The notes beneath the pieces are model-generated. The model was not told the origin of the DNA. It made no database searches and worked only from the letters and a program-made list of their open reading frames with translations. This document shows, in pieces, positions 1-9,070 of a DNA stretch of 64,000 nt; within the stretch, counting starts at the first letter, position 1, and every line of letters starts with the position of its first letter. This DNA is from Massilia rhizosphaerae (GTDB taxonomy: Bacteria > Pseudomonadota > Gammaproteobacteria > Burkholderiales > Burkholderiaceae_D): NCBI RefSeq assembly GCF_016093545.1, contig NZ_JADKYX010000007.1, positions 62,001-126,000 on the forward strand, written 5' to 3'. The translations under genes were made by a program, and so were the position numbers.

Positions 1-840
1 CGCAAGCAGATCAACCGCCGCACGATCGAATCCCTGATCCGCGCGGGCGCGATGGATTGCTTCGGCGTCGACCGCGCCGTGCTGCTGGCGTCCGTCGCGT
101 TCGCGGTCGAAGTGGCCGACCAGGCCGCGGCGTCCGCCAACCAGGTCAGCCTGTTCGGCGGCGACGATTCCGACCTCGTCGCGCCGCCGGACTACGTGAA
201 GGCGACGCCTTGGACGGACCGCCAGAAGCTGTCCGAGGAAAAGACCGCGCTCGGCTACTACCTGTCGGGTCACATGTTCGACTCGTATGCGGCCGAGGTG
301 CGCCGGTTCGCCAAGACCAAGCTGAAGGACCTGGAACCGTCGCGCGATCCGCGCATGCTGTGCGGCGTGATCACGGGCGTGCGCACGCAGCTCACGCAGC
401 GCGGCAAGATCCTCATCGTCGCGCTGGACGACAAGTCCGGCGTCGTCGAAGTCACGATCTACAACGAGCTGTTCGAGCTGCACAAGAACATCTTCCGCGA
501 AGACGAGTTCCTGCTCGTCGTCGGCAAGGTGTCGGAAGACCGCTTCAACGGCGGCCTGCGCATCACGGCCGAGAAGGTGTTCGACATCGCGACCGCGCGC
601 ATCCAGTACGGCCACAAGCTGGAGATGGACGTGGCGTGCACGATCGCGCCCGCGAAGCTGGCCGAGATCCTGCAGCCTTACCGCCACGAGAACGGCTTGC
701 CGGTCAGCCTGCGCGTGACGCCGCAGGGCATCCCGTGCACCCTGCAACTGGGCGACGCGTGGCGCGTGGCGCCGTCGGACGAATTGAAATACGCGCTCGA
801 GCTGCATCTCGGCGCGAAGGAAGTCGCGGTCGAATACTGA
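1..840 (+). CDS. dnaE: DNA polymerase III alpha subunit, C-terminal part (5' end outside window)
   Basis: The frame is open from base 1 and ends at TGA 838-840, giving 279 residues of the replicative polymerase C-terminus. The segment KTALGYYLSGHMF is the typical DnaE block after the finger and helix-hairpin-helix region. It is followed by an OB-fold (residues about 115-195; GVITGVRTQLTQRGKILIVA and LLVVGKVSEDRFNGGLRI) and the tau-binding end. No catalytic residues are in the window because the PHP and palm domains lie upstream. The stop is followed 20 nt later by a paired palindromic repeat that could act as a transcript end. Identification is secure; only the length is unknown. Confidence 0.95.
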   Translation, partial: RKQINRRTIESLIRAGAMDCFGVDRAVLLASVAFAVEVADQAAASANQVSLFGGDDSDLVAPPDYVKATPWTDRQKLSEEKTALGYYLSGHMFDSYAAEVRRFAKTKLKDLEPSRDPRMLCGVITGVRTQLTQRGKILIVALDDKSGVVEVTIYNELFELHKNIFREDEFLLVVGKVSEDRFNGGLRITAEKVFDIATARIQYGHKLEMDVACTIAPAKLAEILQPYRHENGLPVSLRVTPQGIPCTLQLGDAWRVAPSDELKYALELHLGAKEVAVEY

Positions 841-860
841 CCGCGGCCGGGATACGTTGC

Positions 861-952
861 ATGGTGGGCGGAGGGCCGCCCACCCTACGGTCCGCGTCCA
901 TACGTAGGGTGGGCACCCGTGTTTGATGCCCCCGGCATCAAACACCCACCAT
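861..952. repeat. Paired GTGGG/CCCAC palindromic repeat (REP/BIME-like), copy 1
   Basis: Two inverted modules lie head to head. The first, 861-888, runs ATGGTGGGC...GCCCACCCTACG. The second, 903-952, starts CGTAGGGTGGG and ends CCCACCATT. The second contains an extra perfect 12-bp stem (GTGTTTGATGCC / GGCATCAAACAC) around a three-base loop. The same flank sequences (ATGGTGGG, CCTACG) recur at 46447-46514, so this is a dispersed element and not a random hairpin. It sits 20 nt past the dnaE stop, so it may end or stabilise the transcript. No REP-associated transposase is in the window. Confidence 0.75.
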
Positions 953-953
953 T

Positions 954-1180
954 GCGACGGGGCCCCTTGCTTGCGCGGCACGACGATCCCCGCCTGGTGC
1001 CTGGAAAACAGCACCGTGCACGCGCCCACGAGCGCGCGCATGCCGGGGAGGCGCATCACCTTGCCGAGCAGGCCGCGCTCCGTCGTGCCGAATTCCCGCA
1101 TGACCAGCCCGTGCCGCAGCCCATGTCCAGCAGGCGCCCGCCTTCCGGATCAGGCCCGAGGTGATGATCGCAAATCGATG
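954..1180 (-). pseudogene. Possible decayed gene fragment (methyltransferase-like motif)
   Basis: On the minus strand codons with high third-position GC can be read through this gap, but only by changing frame near 1110. The first frame gives GGRLLDMGCGTG, which looks like motif I of class I SAM-dependent methyltransferases. The second continues LVMREFGTTERGLLGKVMRL and then LVGACTVLFSRHQAG. No start codon or complete domain is present. I infer a frameshifted, truncated remnant; chance resemblance is quite possible. Apart from this, the repeat and the dyad at 1278, I see nothing in the 841-1356 gap. Confidence 0.2.
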
Positions 1181-1277
1181 TGAGTCGGCAGGGCAATTCG
1201 ATAATGTGTTGTGCCGCCGCCGCGTTCGCACGGACGAGAGCGCTAACACTCACTGCAGTTGCAACGAAATGTTTGAG

Positions 1278-1299
1278 TTTACCGATATTCGTTGGTAAA
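1278..1299. promoter_or_regulatory. Inverted repeat TTTACC-N10-GGTAAA upstream of chemoreceptor
   Basis: A 6-bp dyad with a 10-base spacer lies in an AT-rich stretch 58 bases before the chemoreceptor ATG. This is the size and spacing of a dimeric repressor or activator site. I could not place a convincing -35/-10 pair or a FliA-type promoter beside it, so its role as an operator for the downstream gene is inference. Confidence 0.3.
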
Positions 1300-1356
1300 T
1301 ATTGATCTACGGACACTTTCCGAGCTAGGTGCGCCCGGATAACGGCGCAGATCAAC

Positions 1357-2961
1357 ATGAAAATTACATTCCGCCAAAAATTATTCCTTCCGTTATTGCT
1401 CAGTCTGACCTGTCTTCTTGCCGTGTTTGCGGTGAATGCCCTGCAGAGCCGCACGCTGCGCCTCGAGGAGCGCAAGATCCAGCTGTCGAATGAGGGCGAG
1501 ATCGCGGTGTCCATCGCCAAGGACTACGCGGCCCTCGCCGCCAACGGCACCCTGACGCTCGACGAGGCGAAAAAGCAGGCCATCGAACGTGTCCGGGCGC
1601 TGCGCTACGGCGCCAGCGGCTACTTCACCATCTATGACAACAAGACCGTGCTGATGCACCCGATCATACCGAAACTGATCGGTACCTCGATCGGCACGGT
1701 CGTCGACCCGGAAGGCCACAATCCCTACTTCGACGGCATGGCCGCGGCGCAGGGCGGCGACCGGGGTTTCATCCACTACCTGTGGCCCAAGCCGGGCTCG
1801 GAGCAGCCTCAGCCCAAGCTGACGTATATCCAGGCCTTTCGACCGTGGGGCTGGTATTTCATGAACGGCCTGTACATCGACGACCTGAACCAGGCCTTCC
1901 GCGCCCAGCTGGCCAGGGCCGCCATCTGGCTGGCCGTGATCGGTGTGCTGCTCACGGGGTTCGTGTGGCTCGTGGTGCGCAGCGTCGAGCGCTCGATCGG
2001 CGGTGACCCGGTCGACGCCGTCGCGGTGGCGCAGCGCATCGCGGCGGGCGACCTTGGCATGAGCGTCACCGTGCGCGCCGGGGACGACGCGAGCCTGATG
2101 GCCGCCATGAAGCGCATGCGCGACGCGCTGGCGGGCATCGTCGGCAACGTGCGCACGGGAACGGACCTGATCGCGACGGCGTCGCGCGAGATCGCCAGCG
2201 GTAACCTGGACCTGTCGAGCCGCACGGAACAACAGGCCAGTTCGCTGGAAGAGACGGCCGCGTCGATGGAGCAGCTGACGTCGACCGTGAAGAACAGCGC
2301 CGAGAGCGCGCGCGAAGCGAGCCGCCTGGCCGAGTCGGCCGCCGACGTGGCGGGCCGCGGCGGCGCCGTGGTCGCGCGCGTCGTCGATACGATGGCCGCC
2401 ATCAACGCGTCGTCGAACCGGATCGTCGACATCATCGGCGTCATCGACGGCATCGCGTTCCAGACCAATATCCTTGCGCTGAACGCGGCCGTCGAAGCGG
2501 CCAGGGCGGGCGAGCAGGGCCGCGGCTTTGCCGTCGTGGCGAGCGAGGTGCGCAACCTGGCACAGCGGTCCGCCGCCGCGGCGAAGGAAATCAAGGCCCT
2601 GATCGGCGATTCCGTCGCGCGCGTGGACGACGGCGCCAAGCTGGTGGCGGAAGCGGGCGCGACGATGACGGACATCGTCGCCAGCGTGAACAAGGTCAGC
2701 GCGATGATCGGCGCGATCAGCCACGCCACGCGCGAGCAGGGCGAGGGCATCGAACACGTCAACCGGGCCATCGTCCACATGGACGAGGTGACCCAGCAGA
2801 ACGCCTCGCTCGTCGAGGAAGCGGCGGCGGCGTCGGAAGCGATGCAGGAACAGGCCGCGAAGCTGGCCGAGGTCGTGGGCGTGTTCCGCGTGTCGTCCGC
2901 GCAGGCCGGCGCTACGCTGCCGGCCGCGCGTGTTCGCGCAACCCGATCGTTGCCTGCGTAA
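1357..2961 (+). CDS. Methyl-accepting chemotaxis protein with periplasmic Cache domain
   Basis: This 534-residue inner-membrane chemoreceptor would signal to CheA/CheW. TM1 is about residues 8-28. A single Cache-type sensor follows (about 35-180; [16 protein letters not shown]), then TM2 (about 188-208), a HAMP linker (to about 262) and a long cytoplasmic coiled-coil signalling domain. The hairpin tip reads [20 protein letters not shown], then [20 protein letters not shown], as in Tar/Tsr-type receptors. There is no C-terminal CheR-binding pentapeptide. The ligand cannot be told; single Cache domains often bind small organic acids. The 3' end overlaps the convergent glycosyltransferase gene by 50 bases. 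Confidence 0.93.
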   Translation: MKITFRQKLFLPLLLSLTCLLAVFAVNALQSRTLRLEERKIQLSNEGEIAVSIAKDYAALAANGTLTLDEAKKQAIERVRALRYGASGYFTIYDNKTVLMHPIIPKLIGTSIGTVVDPEGHNPYFDGMAAAQGGDRGFIHYLWPKPGSEQPQPKLTYIQAFRPWGWYFMNGLYIDDLNQAFRAQLARAAIWLAVIGVLLTGFVWLVVRSVERSIGGDPVDAVAVAQRIAAGDLGMSVTVRAGDDASLMAAMKRMRDALAGIVGNVRTGTDLIATASREIASGNLDLSSRTEQQASSLEETAASMEQLTSTVKNSAESAREASRLAESAADVAGRGGAVVARVVDTMAAINASSNRIVDIIGVIDGIAFQTNILALNAAVEAARAGEQGRGFAVVASEVRNLAQRSAAAAKEIKALIGDSVARVDDGAKLVAEAGATMTDIVASVNKVSAMIGAISHATREQGEGIEHVNRAIVHMDEVTQQNASLVEEAAAASEAMQEQAAKLAEVVGVFRVSSAQAGATLPAARVRATRSLPA

Positions 2962-3748
2962 CCTTGTTCGCGGCGCGTTCCAGGACGACCTTGCGGTTGC
3001 TCGTCTCCTGGTCGCGCTGCGCCTCGCGGTGCCACAGGTGGAATACCTCCGTCGCGAAGGCGCCGTCCTTGCGCTGCACGCCCGCATGGAACAGGCGCAC
3101 GACGAGGTCGGAATCCTCGTGGCCCCAGCCCGTGAAGCTTTCGTCGAACCCGTTTACCCGCTCCAGATCGCTACGCCACACGGCCAGGTTGCAGCTTTTG
3201 ATGCGGCGCCAGGAAAACTTGCGCGACGTGCGGCCCACGTCGGGCCAGCGCAGCCCCAGCGGCTGCAGGGTCTTGTTCAGGTCGCCGCGCAAGCGCCAGC
3301 CCAGGCGCGTCAGCGGCGACGTGGCGGCGAGATCGATCTGTTCTTCAAGCACGCGGCGCGTCAGCCCCTCCGACATCAGGATGCGGCTGCCCGATACGAG
3401 ACAACCGGGCCGCGCCAGCGCGCGGTGGCGGGCGATGAAATCGCGCTGCGGGATGCAGTCGCCGTCCAGGAAAACGATGTATTGACCGGTGGCGGCCAGG
3501 GTGCCGCGGTTGCGGGCCATCGCGGCGCGAAAACCCTGGTCGGGTTGCCAAACGTGGCGCAGAAGCACCGGTGACGTTGCGGCCAGTCGCTCCACGCAGG
3601 CACGCGTGTTGGCAGTCGAGCCGTCATCAGCGATAATGATTTCGAAATTCTTGTCGTTCTGCATAAAACATGCCCGCACCACCGCCTCCAGCGCGTCTGG
3701 CCGGTTATAGGTGGTGATCACGACCGAGATTGTCTGTGCGCGCGTCAT
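2912..3748 (-). CDS. Glycosyltransferase family 2 (GT-A fold), LPS or surface glycan
   Basis: The N-terminus [20 protein letters not shown] is the classic GT2 nucleotide-binding start. IIADDGS and VFLDGDCIP (DxD-type, metal/UDP-sugar binding) follow. [17 protein letters not shown] near the C-terminus is the galactosyltransferase-like (Glyco_transf_7C) block with acidic catalytic residues. No membrane segment is visible, so it is probably a cytoplasmic enzyme at the inner membrane face. Upstream in-frame starts exist at 3757 and 3781. I chose the ATG at 3748 (MTRAQ) because the family begins close to TISVVI, but the ribosome site is weak for all. It is divergent from the ligase/msbA/waaF run, which supports a role in LPS core or a related glycan; donor and acceptor are unknown. 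Confidence 0.85.
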   Translation of the reverse strand: MTRAQTISVVITTYNRPDALEAVVRACFMQNDKNFEIIIADDGSTANTRACVERLAATSPVLLRHVWQPDQGFRAAMARNRGTLAATGQYIVFLDGDCIPQRDFIARHRALARPGCLVSGSRILMSEGLTRRVLEEQIDLAATSPLTRLGWRLRGDLNKTLQPLGLRWPDVGRTSRKFSWRRIKSCNLAVWRSDLERVNGFDESFTGWGHEDSDLVVRLFHAGVQRKDGAFATEVFHLWHREAQRDQETSNRKVVLERAANKVTQATIGLREHARPAA

Positions 3749-3802
3749 AAGGTCCATGTACACTGCCGTATTCAGGGGCAAGAGTATCCCACAAGAACAT
3801 CG

Positions 3803-5033
3803 ATGAACAGCAATCCGACGAACACGAGGGAGCCGATGCGGGTCTGGATCGGCGCCCTGGCCTTCCTGTTACCCTTTCTGAGCCTCGTCACCTCGTTCGG
3901 CGTGAATCTTGCGAGTTTTCTCTTCCTCGTCAGCGCTTTGATATTCTTCAAGCCGTGCCGTGATGCGCTCGTGCGCCACTGGCCGGAGGTGCGCTGGGTC
4001 GTGCTAGCCTTCCTGCTGCATTTCCTGTTCATGCTCGCCTGTGCGCTGCTGCGCGGCGACAAGATGAATGTGGTCGAAAAGCCCGTGCGTACGCTATTGT
4101 CCGTCACCGTGCTGGCCGCCGTGGCGGCAAGCCGTGCGCCGCGCCGGGCGCTGTGGTGGGGCGCGAGTGCCGGCGCGGTGGCGGCGCTGCCGTTCATCGC
4201 CTGGCAACGCTTCGCGCTGCACATCGAACGGCCGGGCGGATTCGTCAATTCGATCACGTTCGGCGACCTCGCCATGCTGCTGGCCCTGCTGGCGCTGGCC
4301 GGCGCGATCGACATGCGCGACCGCCCGCGCGACGCGCTGCTGGCCGGCGCCGGCGCGCTGGCGGGCCTTGCCGCGTCCGTGCTGTCCGGCACCCGCGGCG
4401 GGTGGGCGGCGCTGGTGCTGGCGGCGCTCGTGCTGGGGCGGCATCTGCGCCGGATCGACAGCCGCCGCGGACGTGCGCTGCTGGCGGCCGGCGTGGCCGT
4501 GCTGGCCGCGGCCTGGTTCACGCCGGCGCTGGGCGTGCAGGAACGCTTCGCCGAAGGCGTGCACGACGCCCGCGCCTGGTACGAGGGCGGCACGGTGTGG
4601 ACCAATGTCGGCACCCGGCTGGAATTGTGGAAGGGCGCCGCCATGCTGATCCGCGAGCACCCGCTGTTGGGCATGGATTTCGATGCCTGCCGCGCGCGCC
4701 TGGCCGAGTTTGCGCAGGCCGGCCGGCTCGATCCGATGGTGCTCGAGCTGCCGCACCTGCATAATGACGGGTTGCAGGCGCTGGCGACGGGCGGCGTGAT
4801 CGGTTTCGCCGTCTGGGCCGCCACGATGCTCGCGCCCTTGCGGTTTTTCCTGCGCCGGCTGGGGCGGGATGGCGGGGACGATGCGCGCGCGCCGCAGTTC
4901 GCGGTCGCGCTGGGCGGGGCGCTGGTGGTGCTCGGCTATATCGGCTTCGGCCTGACGGAAGTGATTTTCTGGTCTATGAAGGGCAGTCTGTTCTATGCGC
5001 TCATGGTGTTCCTGCTCATGGGCTTCTGCCTGA

Positions 5034-5056
<23 letters not shown>
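3803..5056 (+). CDS. O-antigen ligase family membrane protein (WaaL/Wzy_C-like)
   Basis: The product has 417 residues and about ten hydrophobic segments spread through the chain. The central block VLSGTRGGWAALVLAALVLG followed by a large periplasmic loop (ARAWYEGGTVWTNVGTRLEL) and HLHNDGLQALATGGVIG is characteristic of the Wzy_C superfamily; the conserved Arg and His (GTRGGW, HNDGLQ) are the expected functional residues. Such proteins join O-antigen or other glycans to lipid A-core in the periplasm. It overlaps msbA by 23 bases, so the two are translationally linked. A Wzy-type polymerase cannot be ruled out from sequence alone, but the msbA/waaF context favours a ligase. Confidence 0.82.
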
Positions 5057-6779
<1,723 letters not shown>

Positions 6780-6791
6780 GCGGGACGCGAC

Positions 6792-7868
6792 ATGAGCGAT
6801 AAGGCGCGCACCCTCGTCATTTCGCCGAACTGGATCGGCGACGCCGTGATGGCCCAGCCCCTTCTGCGCCTCCTCAAGCAGGCCCACCCTGAGCGCGCCA
6901 TCGACGTGCTGGCGCCGCCGCAGGTGGTGCCCGTGTGGCGCCGCATCCAGGAGGCGGACGACATCCTGGTGACGCCGTTCCGCCACCGCGCCCTGCAGCT
7001 GGGCGAGCGCTGGCGCTATGCGCGCATCCTCAAGGAGCGCGGCTACAGCGACGCGTACGTGCTGCCGAACACGCTGAAATACGCGCTGATCCCGTGGCTG
7101 GCGCGCATTCCGCGCCGCGTGGGCTACAAGGGCGAGATGCGCTACGGGATGGTCAACGTCATGCACCACGACGAGCAGCCGCCCCGTTCGATGGTGCCGT
7201 TCTACGCGGCCCTCGCGCGCGAGCCCGAGGTGCCGCTGCCGGGAAAGTTGTCGCGCCCTTATCTCATCGTCGGCAGCGAAGAAACGGAACAGGTCGGCAA
7301 GCGCCTCGGCGTGGACCTGACGCGTCCCCTCGTCGCCTTCGCGCCGGGCGCGGAATTCGGCATCGCCAAGCGCTGGCCGCCCGCGCACTACGGCGCGCTG
7401 GCGGCCCGGGTGGTCGATGCCGTGGCGGGCGTGCAGGTGCTGCTGCTCGGCTCCCCGAACGACCGCGAAACCTGCGACCAGGTGCAGCGGCATGCCGGCG
7501 CGGCCGGTTCCGCGATGTTGAACCTGGCCGGCCAGACGTCGCTCGACGACGCCATCGCCCTGCTGGCGCAGGCGAGCGCCGTCGTCTCCAACGATTCCGG
7601 CCTGCTGCACATCGCGTCGGCGCTGAACCGCCCGGTGGTCGCGTTGTACGGGTCGACGGATCCGGATTACGCGCCGCCGCTGTCGGAAGTGGCGCGGACG
7701 GTGTCGCTGCGCCTGGAATGCTCGCCGTGCCGCAAGCGCGAGTGCCCGCTCGGGCACCACGATTGCATGAACAAGATGAGCGTGGAGCGGGTGTGGAGCG
7801 AGCTGGTGCCGATCCTGGTGCCGGTGCGCGATTACCGTAGGGTGGGCACTCCTGTGCCCACGCGGTGA
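6792..7868 (+). CDS. waaF: ADP-heptose:LPS heptosyltransferase II
   Basis: This 358-residue GT9 enzyme adds the second L-glycero-D-manno-heptose to the inner core. Typical features are the N-terminal VISPNWIGDAVMAQPLLRLL, FAPGAEFGIAKRWPPAHYG in the second Rossmann domain, VSNDSGLLHIASALNRPVVA (ADP-heptose site), and YGSTDPDYAPP. A Cys-rich C-terminal stretch (LECSPCRKRECPLGHHDC) is usual for WaaF. The last residues, YRRVGTPVPTR, are encoded by one copy of the dispersed palindromic repeat, which also overlaps the end of the gene. This suggests the repeat replaced or extended the native C-terminus. Confidence 0.93.
   Translation: MSDKARTLVISPNWIGDAVMAQPLLRLLKQAHPERAIDVLAPPQVVPVWRRIQEADDILVTPFRHRALQLGERWRYARILKERGYSDAYVLPNTLKYALIPWLARIPRRVGYKGEMRYGMVNVMHHDEQPPRSMVPFYAALAREPEVPLPGKLSRPYLIVGSEETEQVGKRLGVDLTRPLVAFAPGAEFGIAKRWPPAHYGALAARVVDAVAGVQVLLLGSPNDRETCDQVQRHAGAAGSAMLNLAGQTSLDDAIALLAQASAVVSNDSGLLHIASALNRPVVALYGSTDPDYAPPLSEVARTVSLRLECSPCRKRECPLGHHDCMNKMSVERVWSELVPILVPVRDYRRVGTPVPTR
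7836..7865. repeat. GTGGGCAC/GTGCCCAC palindromic repeat, copy 2, inside waaF 3' end
   Basis: The sequence CGTAGGGTGGGCACTCCTG followed by TGCCCACGCGG has the same CGTAGGGTGGG flank as copies 1 and 5. It lies within the waaF reading frame and its edge abuts the TGA at 7866-7868. A stable stem (GTGGGCAC / GTGCCCAC) would form at the transcript 3' end, facing the convergent virK-like gene. Confidence 0.75.
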
Positions 7869-7914
7869 TACGCGACATTCAATGATTCGCGTCGGCGCCG
7901 GCGGACGTTGAGCG

Positions 7915-8856
7915 CTACCGGGCTCTCAGGCTCTCACATACATCATCTGCAAGCCGGCTCACGACTTCGTGCCGCTTGCGCGCCTCCGACCGCTTCTTCG
8001 ACGGGATGCCGTCCAGATCCGGCGCCGGCACCAAGCAGCAATCGAGTTCCCAATCCCCGTCCGGGCGCTTGCGCGCGCCCAGCTCTTCCCACAACTGGTC
8101 GTAATCGGCCAGCACGCGGCCGTGACGGATCGCCTTGTAGATCACGCGGTTGCGGTTCGACACCATCAGCATCCGCGCGCAGCCGTATTCGTGGCCCAGC
8201 TGGCGCACGAGGGTCGCCATCAGTTGCTTGGGCCGGATGCCGTGCAGTTCGCGCGTGGCCGTGCGGATCGCGTCGCGCGCATCGACCGTCTTGCCGCCCT
8301 GGATGCAGCCGACGCTGACGGCGAGACTACCGTCGCGCGGCGCCACCGTGAACGCCACCGTGTACAACGCGCGGTCGGCCTGGGTCAGCTGCAGTACCAG
8401 CTCGCCCTCGCGGTCGAACATGTTCACGGTGCGCAGCTGGATCTGGTAGGGCAGGCCGCTTTTGCCGGCCGCCTCGGCCAGCACGACGGGACCGAGGCTG
8501 GCGCGCGCCAGTACCTGGCCCAAGCCGCGCCGGAACATGAAATCGTAATGCGCGCGGATCGCGTCCAGGCGCGCGTCTGCATCCAGCGTGTGGCTGATGT
8601 AGGGACGGTAGACCTTGTACAGGAAGCGCGGGCAGTTGCGCACGTATTCCGAGAACGCCGGATGCGAATTCAGCAGGTGCAGCCAGCGGGGCGTCTGGCG
8701 CGGATGCAGGAGGGCGCGCAGCCGGATCTTGGCGAACTCGCGCACCGACTTGAAACCCGCCAGGTGCGGCGGCACGGCCGAGCGCAGCGTGACGGACGGG
8801 GCGGCGGATGCGATCAGCCGCTCGCTCCAGCCGGTTTCTTCGCGGGTGAGTTTCAT
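7915..8856 (-). CDS. VirK/YbjX family protein (DUF535)
   Basis: The 313-residue product matches the DUF535 family, seen in blocks such as YKVYRPYISHTLDADARLDA, LGYV-like hydrophobic strands and a conserved end AIRHGRVLADYDQLWEELGA with CLVPAPDL. There is no signal peptide or membrane helix. Salmonella VirK and E. coli YbjX are linked to outer-membrane remodelling and antimicrobial-peptide resistance and belong to PhoP-type regulons, but their biochemical activity is not known. Here the gene stands convergent to waaF and downstream of three tandem 10-bp repeats that resemble a two-component operator. The start at 8856 lies 2 bases after a possible small upstream ORF. Confidence 0.85.
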   Translation of the reverse strand: MKLTREETGWSERLIASAAPSVTLRSAVPPHLAGFKSVREFAKIRLRALLHPRQTPRWLHLLNSHPAFSEYVRNCPRFLYKVYRPYISHTLDADARLDAIRAHYDFMFRRGLGQVLARASLGPVVLAEAAGKSGLPYQIQLRTVNMFDREGELVLQLTQADRALYTVAFTVAPRDGSLAVSVGCIQGGKTVDARDAIRTATRELHGIRPKQLMATLVRQLGHEYGCARMLMVSNRNRVIYKAIRHGRVLADYDQLWEELGARKRPDGDWELDCCLVPAPDLDGIPSKKRSEARKRHEVVSRLADDVCESLRAR

Positions 8857-8858
8857 GA

Positions 8859-8927
8859 CTATCGCCCGGCCGCGGCGAGGAGGAAAAGCGGACGGTCGCC
8901 TGCGTACTGGCGGGGGAAGTCGGACAT
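8859..8927 (-). CDS. Possible 22-residue upstream ORF coupled to the VirK-family gene
   Basis: ATG at 8927 opens a 22-codon frame (MSDFPRQYAGDRPLFLLAAA plus GR) that stops 2 bases before the VirK-family ATG, an arrangement that often means translational coupling. The ribosome site is poor and nothing in the peptide is recognisable. It may equally be the untranslated leader of the next gene. Confidence 0.25.
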   Translation of the reverse strand: MSDFPRQYAGDRPLFLLAAAGR

Positions 8928-8947
8928 GTCGGTCACACCACGGTTGC

Positions 8948-8977
8948 GTAAAGTAACGCTAAGTAACGTAGTGTAAC
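8948..8977 (-). promoter_or_regulatory. Three tandem 10-bp direct repeats (GTTAC-N5), response-regulator-type site
   Basis: Read on the minus strand the three units are GTTACACTAC, GTTACTTAGC and GTTACTTTAC with no gap. Each keeps GTTAC in the first five bases, one helical turn apart. Such arrays are the usual binding pattern of OmpR/PhoB/PhoP-type regulators; the PhoP box of enteric bacteria is likewise a direct repeat of a GTTTA core. The array ends 20 bases before the small ORF and about 90 before the VirK-family ATG, the only downstream target. The regulator is not in the window, and no clear -10 box is visible. Confidence 0.5.
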
Positions 8978-9032
8978 TAAAGAAATTCCTCTGGTAAATA
9001 CATGGCAACAGATTTAATGAAATGGTAATGAA

Positions 9033-9055
9033 GCCGCGCGCGGGGTGCGCGCGGC
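9033..9055 (-). terminator. GC hairpin after the GH1/RmlD fusion gene
   Basis: A perfect 9-bp stem (GCCGCGCGC / GCGCGCGGC) with a 5-base loop lies 16 bases past the stop of the fusion gene on the minus strand. It is followed by TTCATTACCATTTC rather than a clean T-run, so termination is likely but not certain. Confidence 0.5.
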
Positions 9056-9070
9056 CGTGGCCGCGGCCAT

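Noticed and set aside
1330..1345. GCCCGGATAA as a FliA-type -10 box for the chemoreceptor
   Set aside because: No TAAA-type -35 box at the required spacing.
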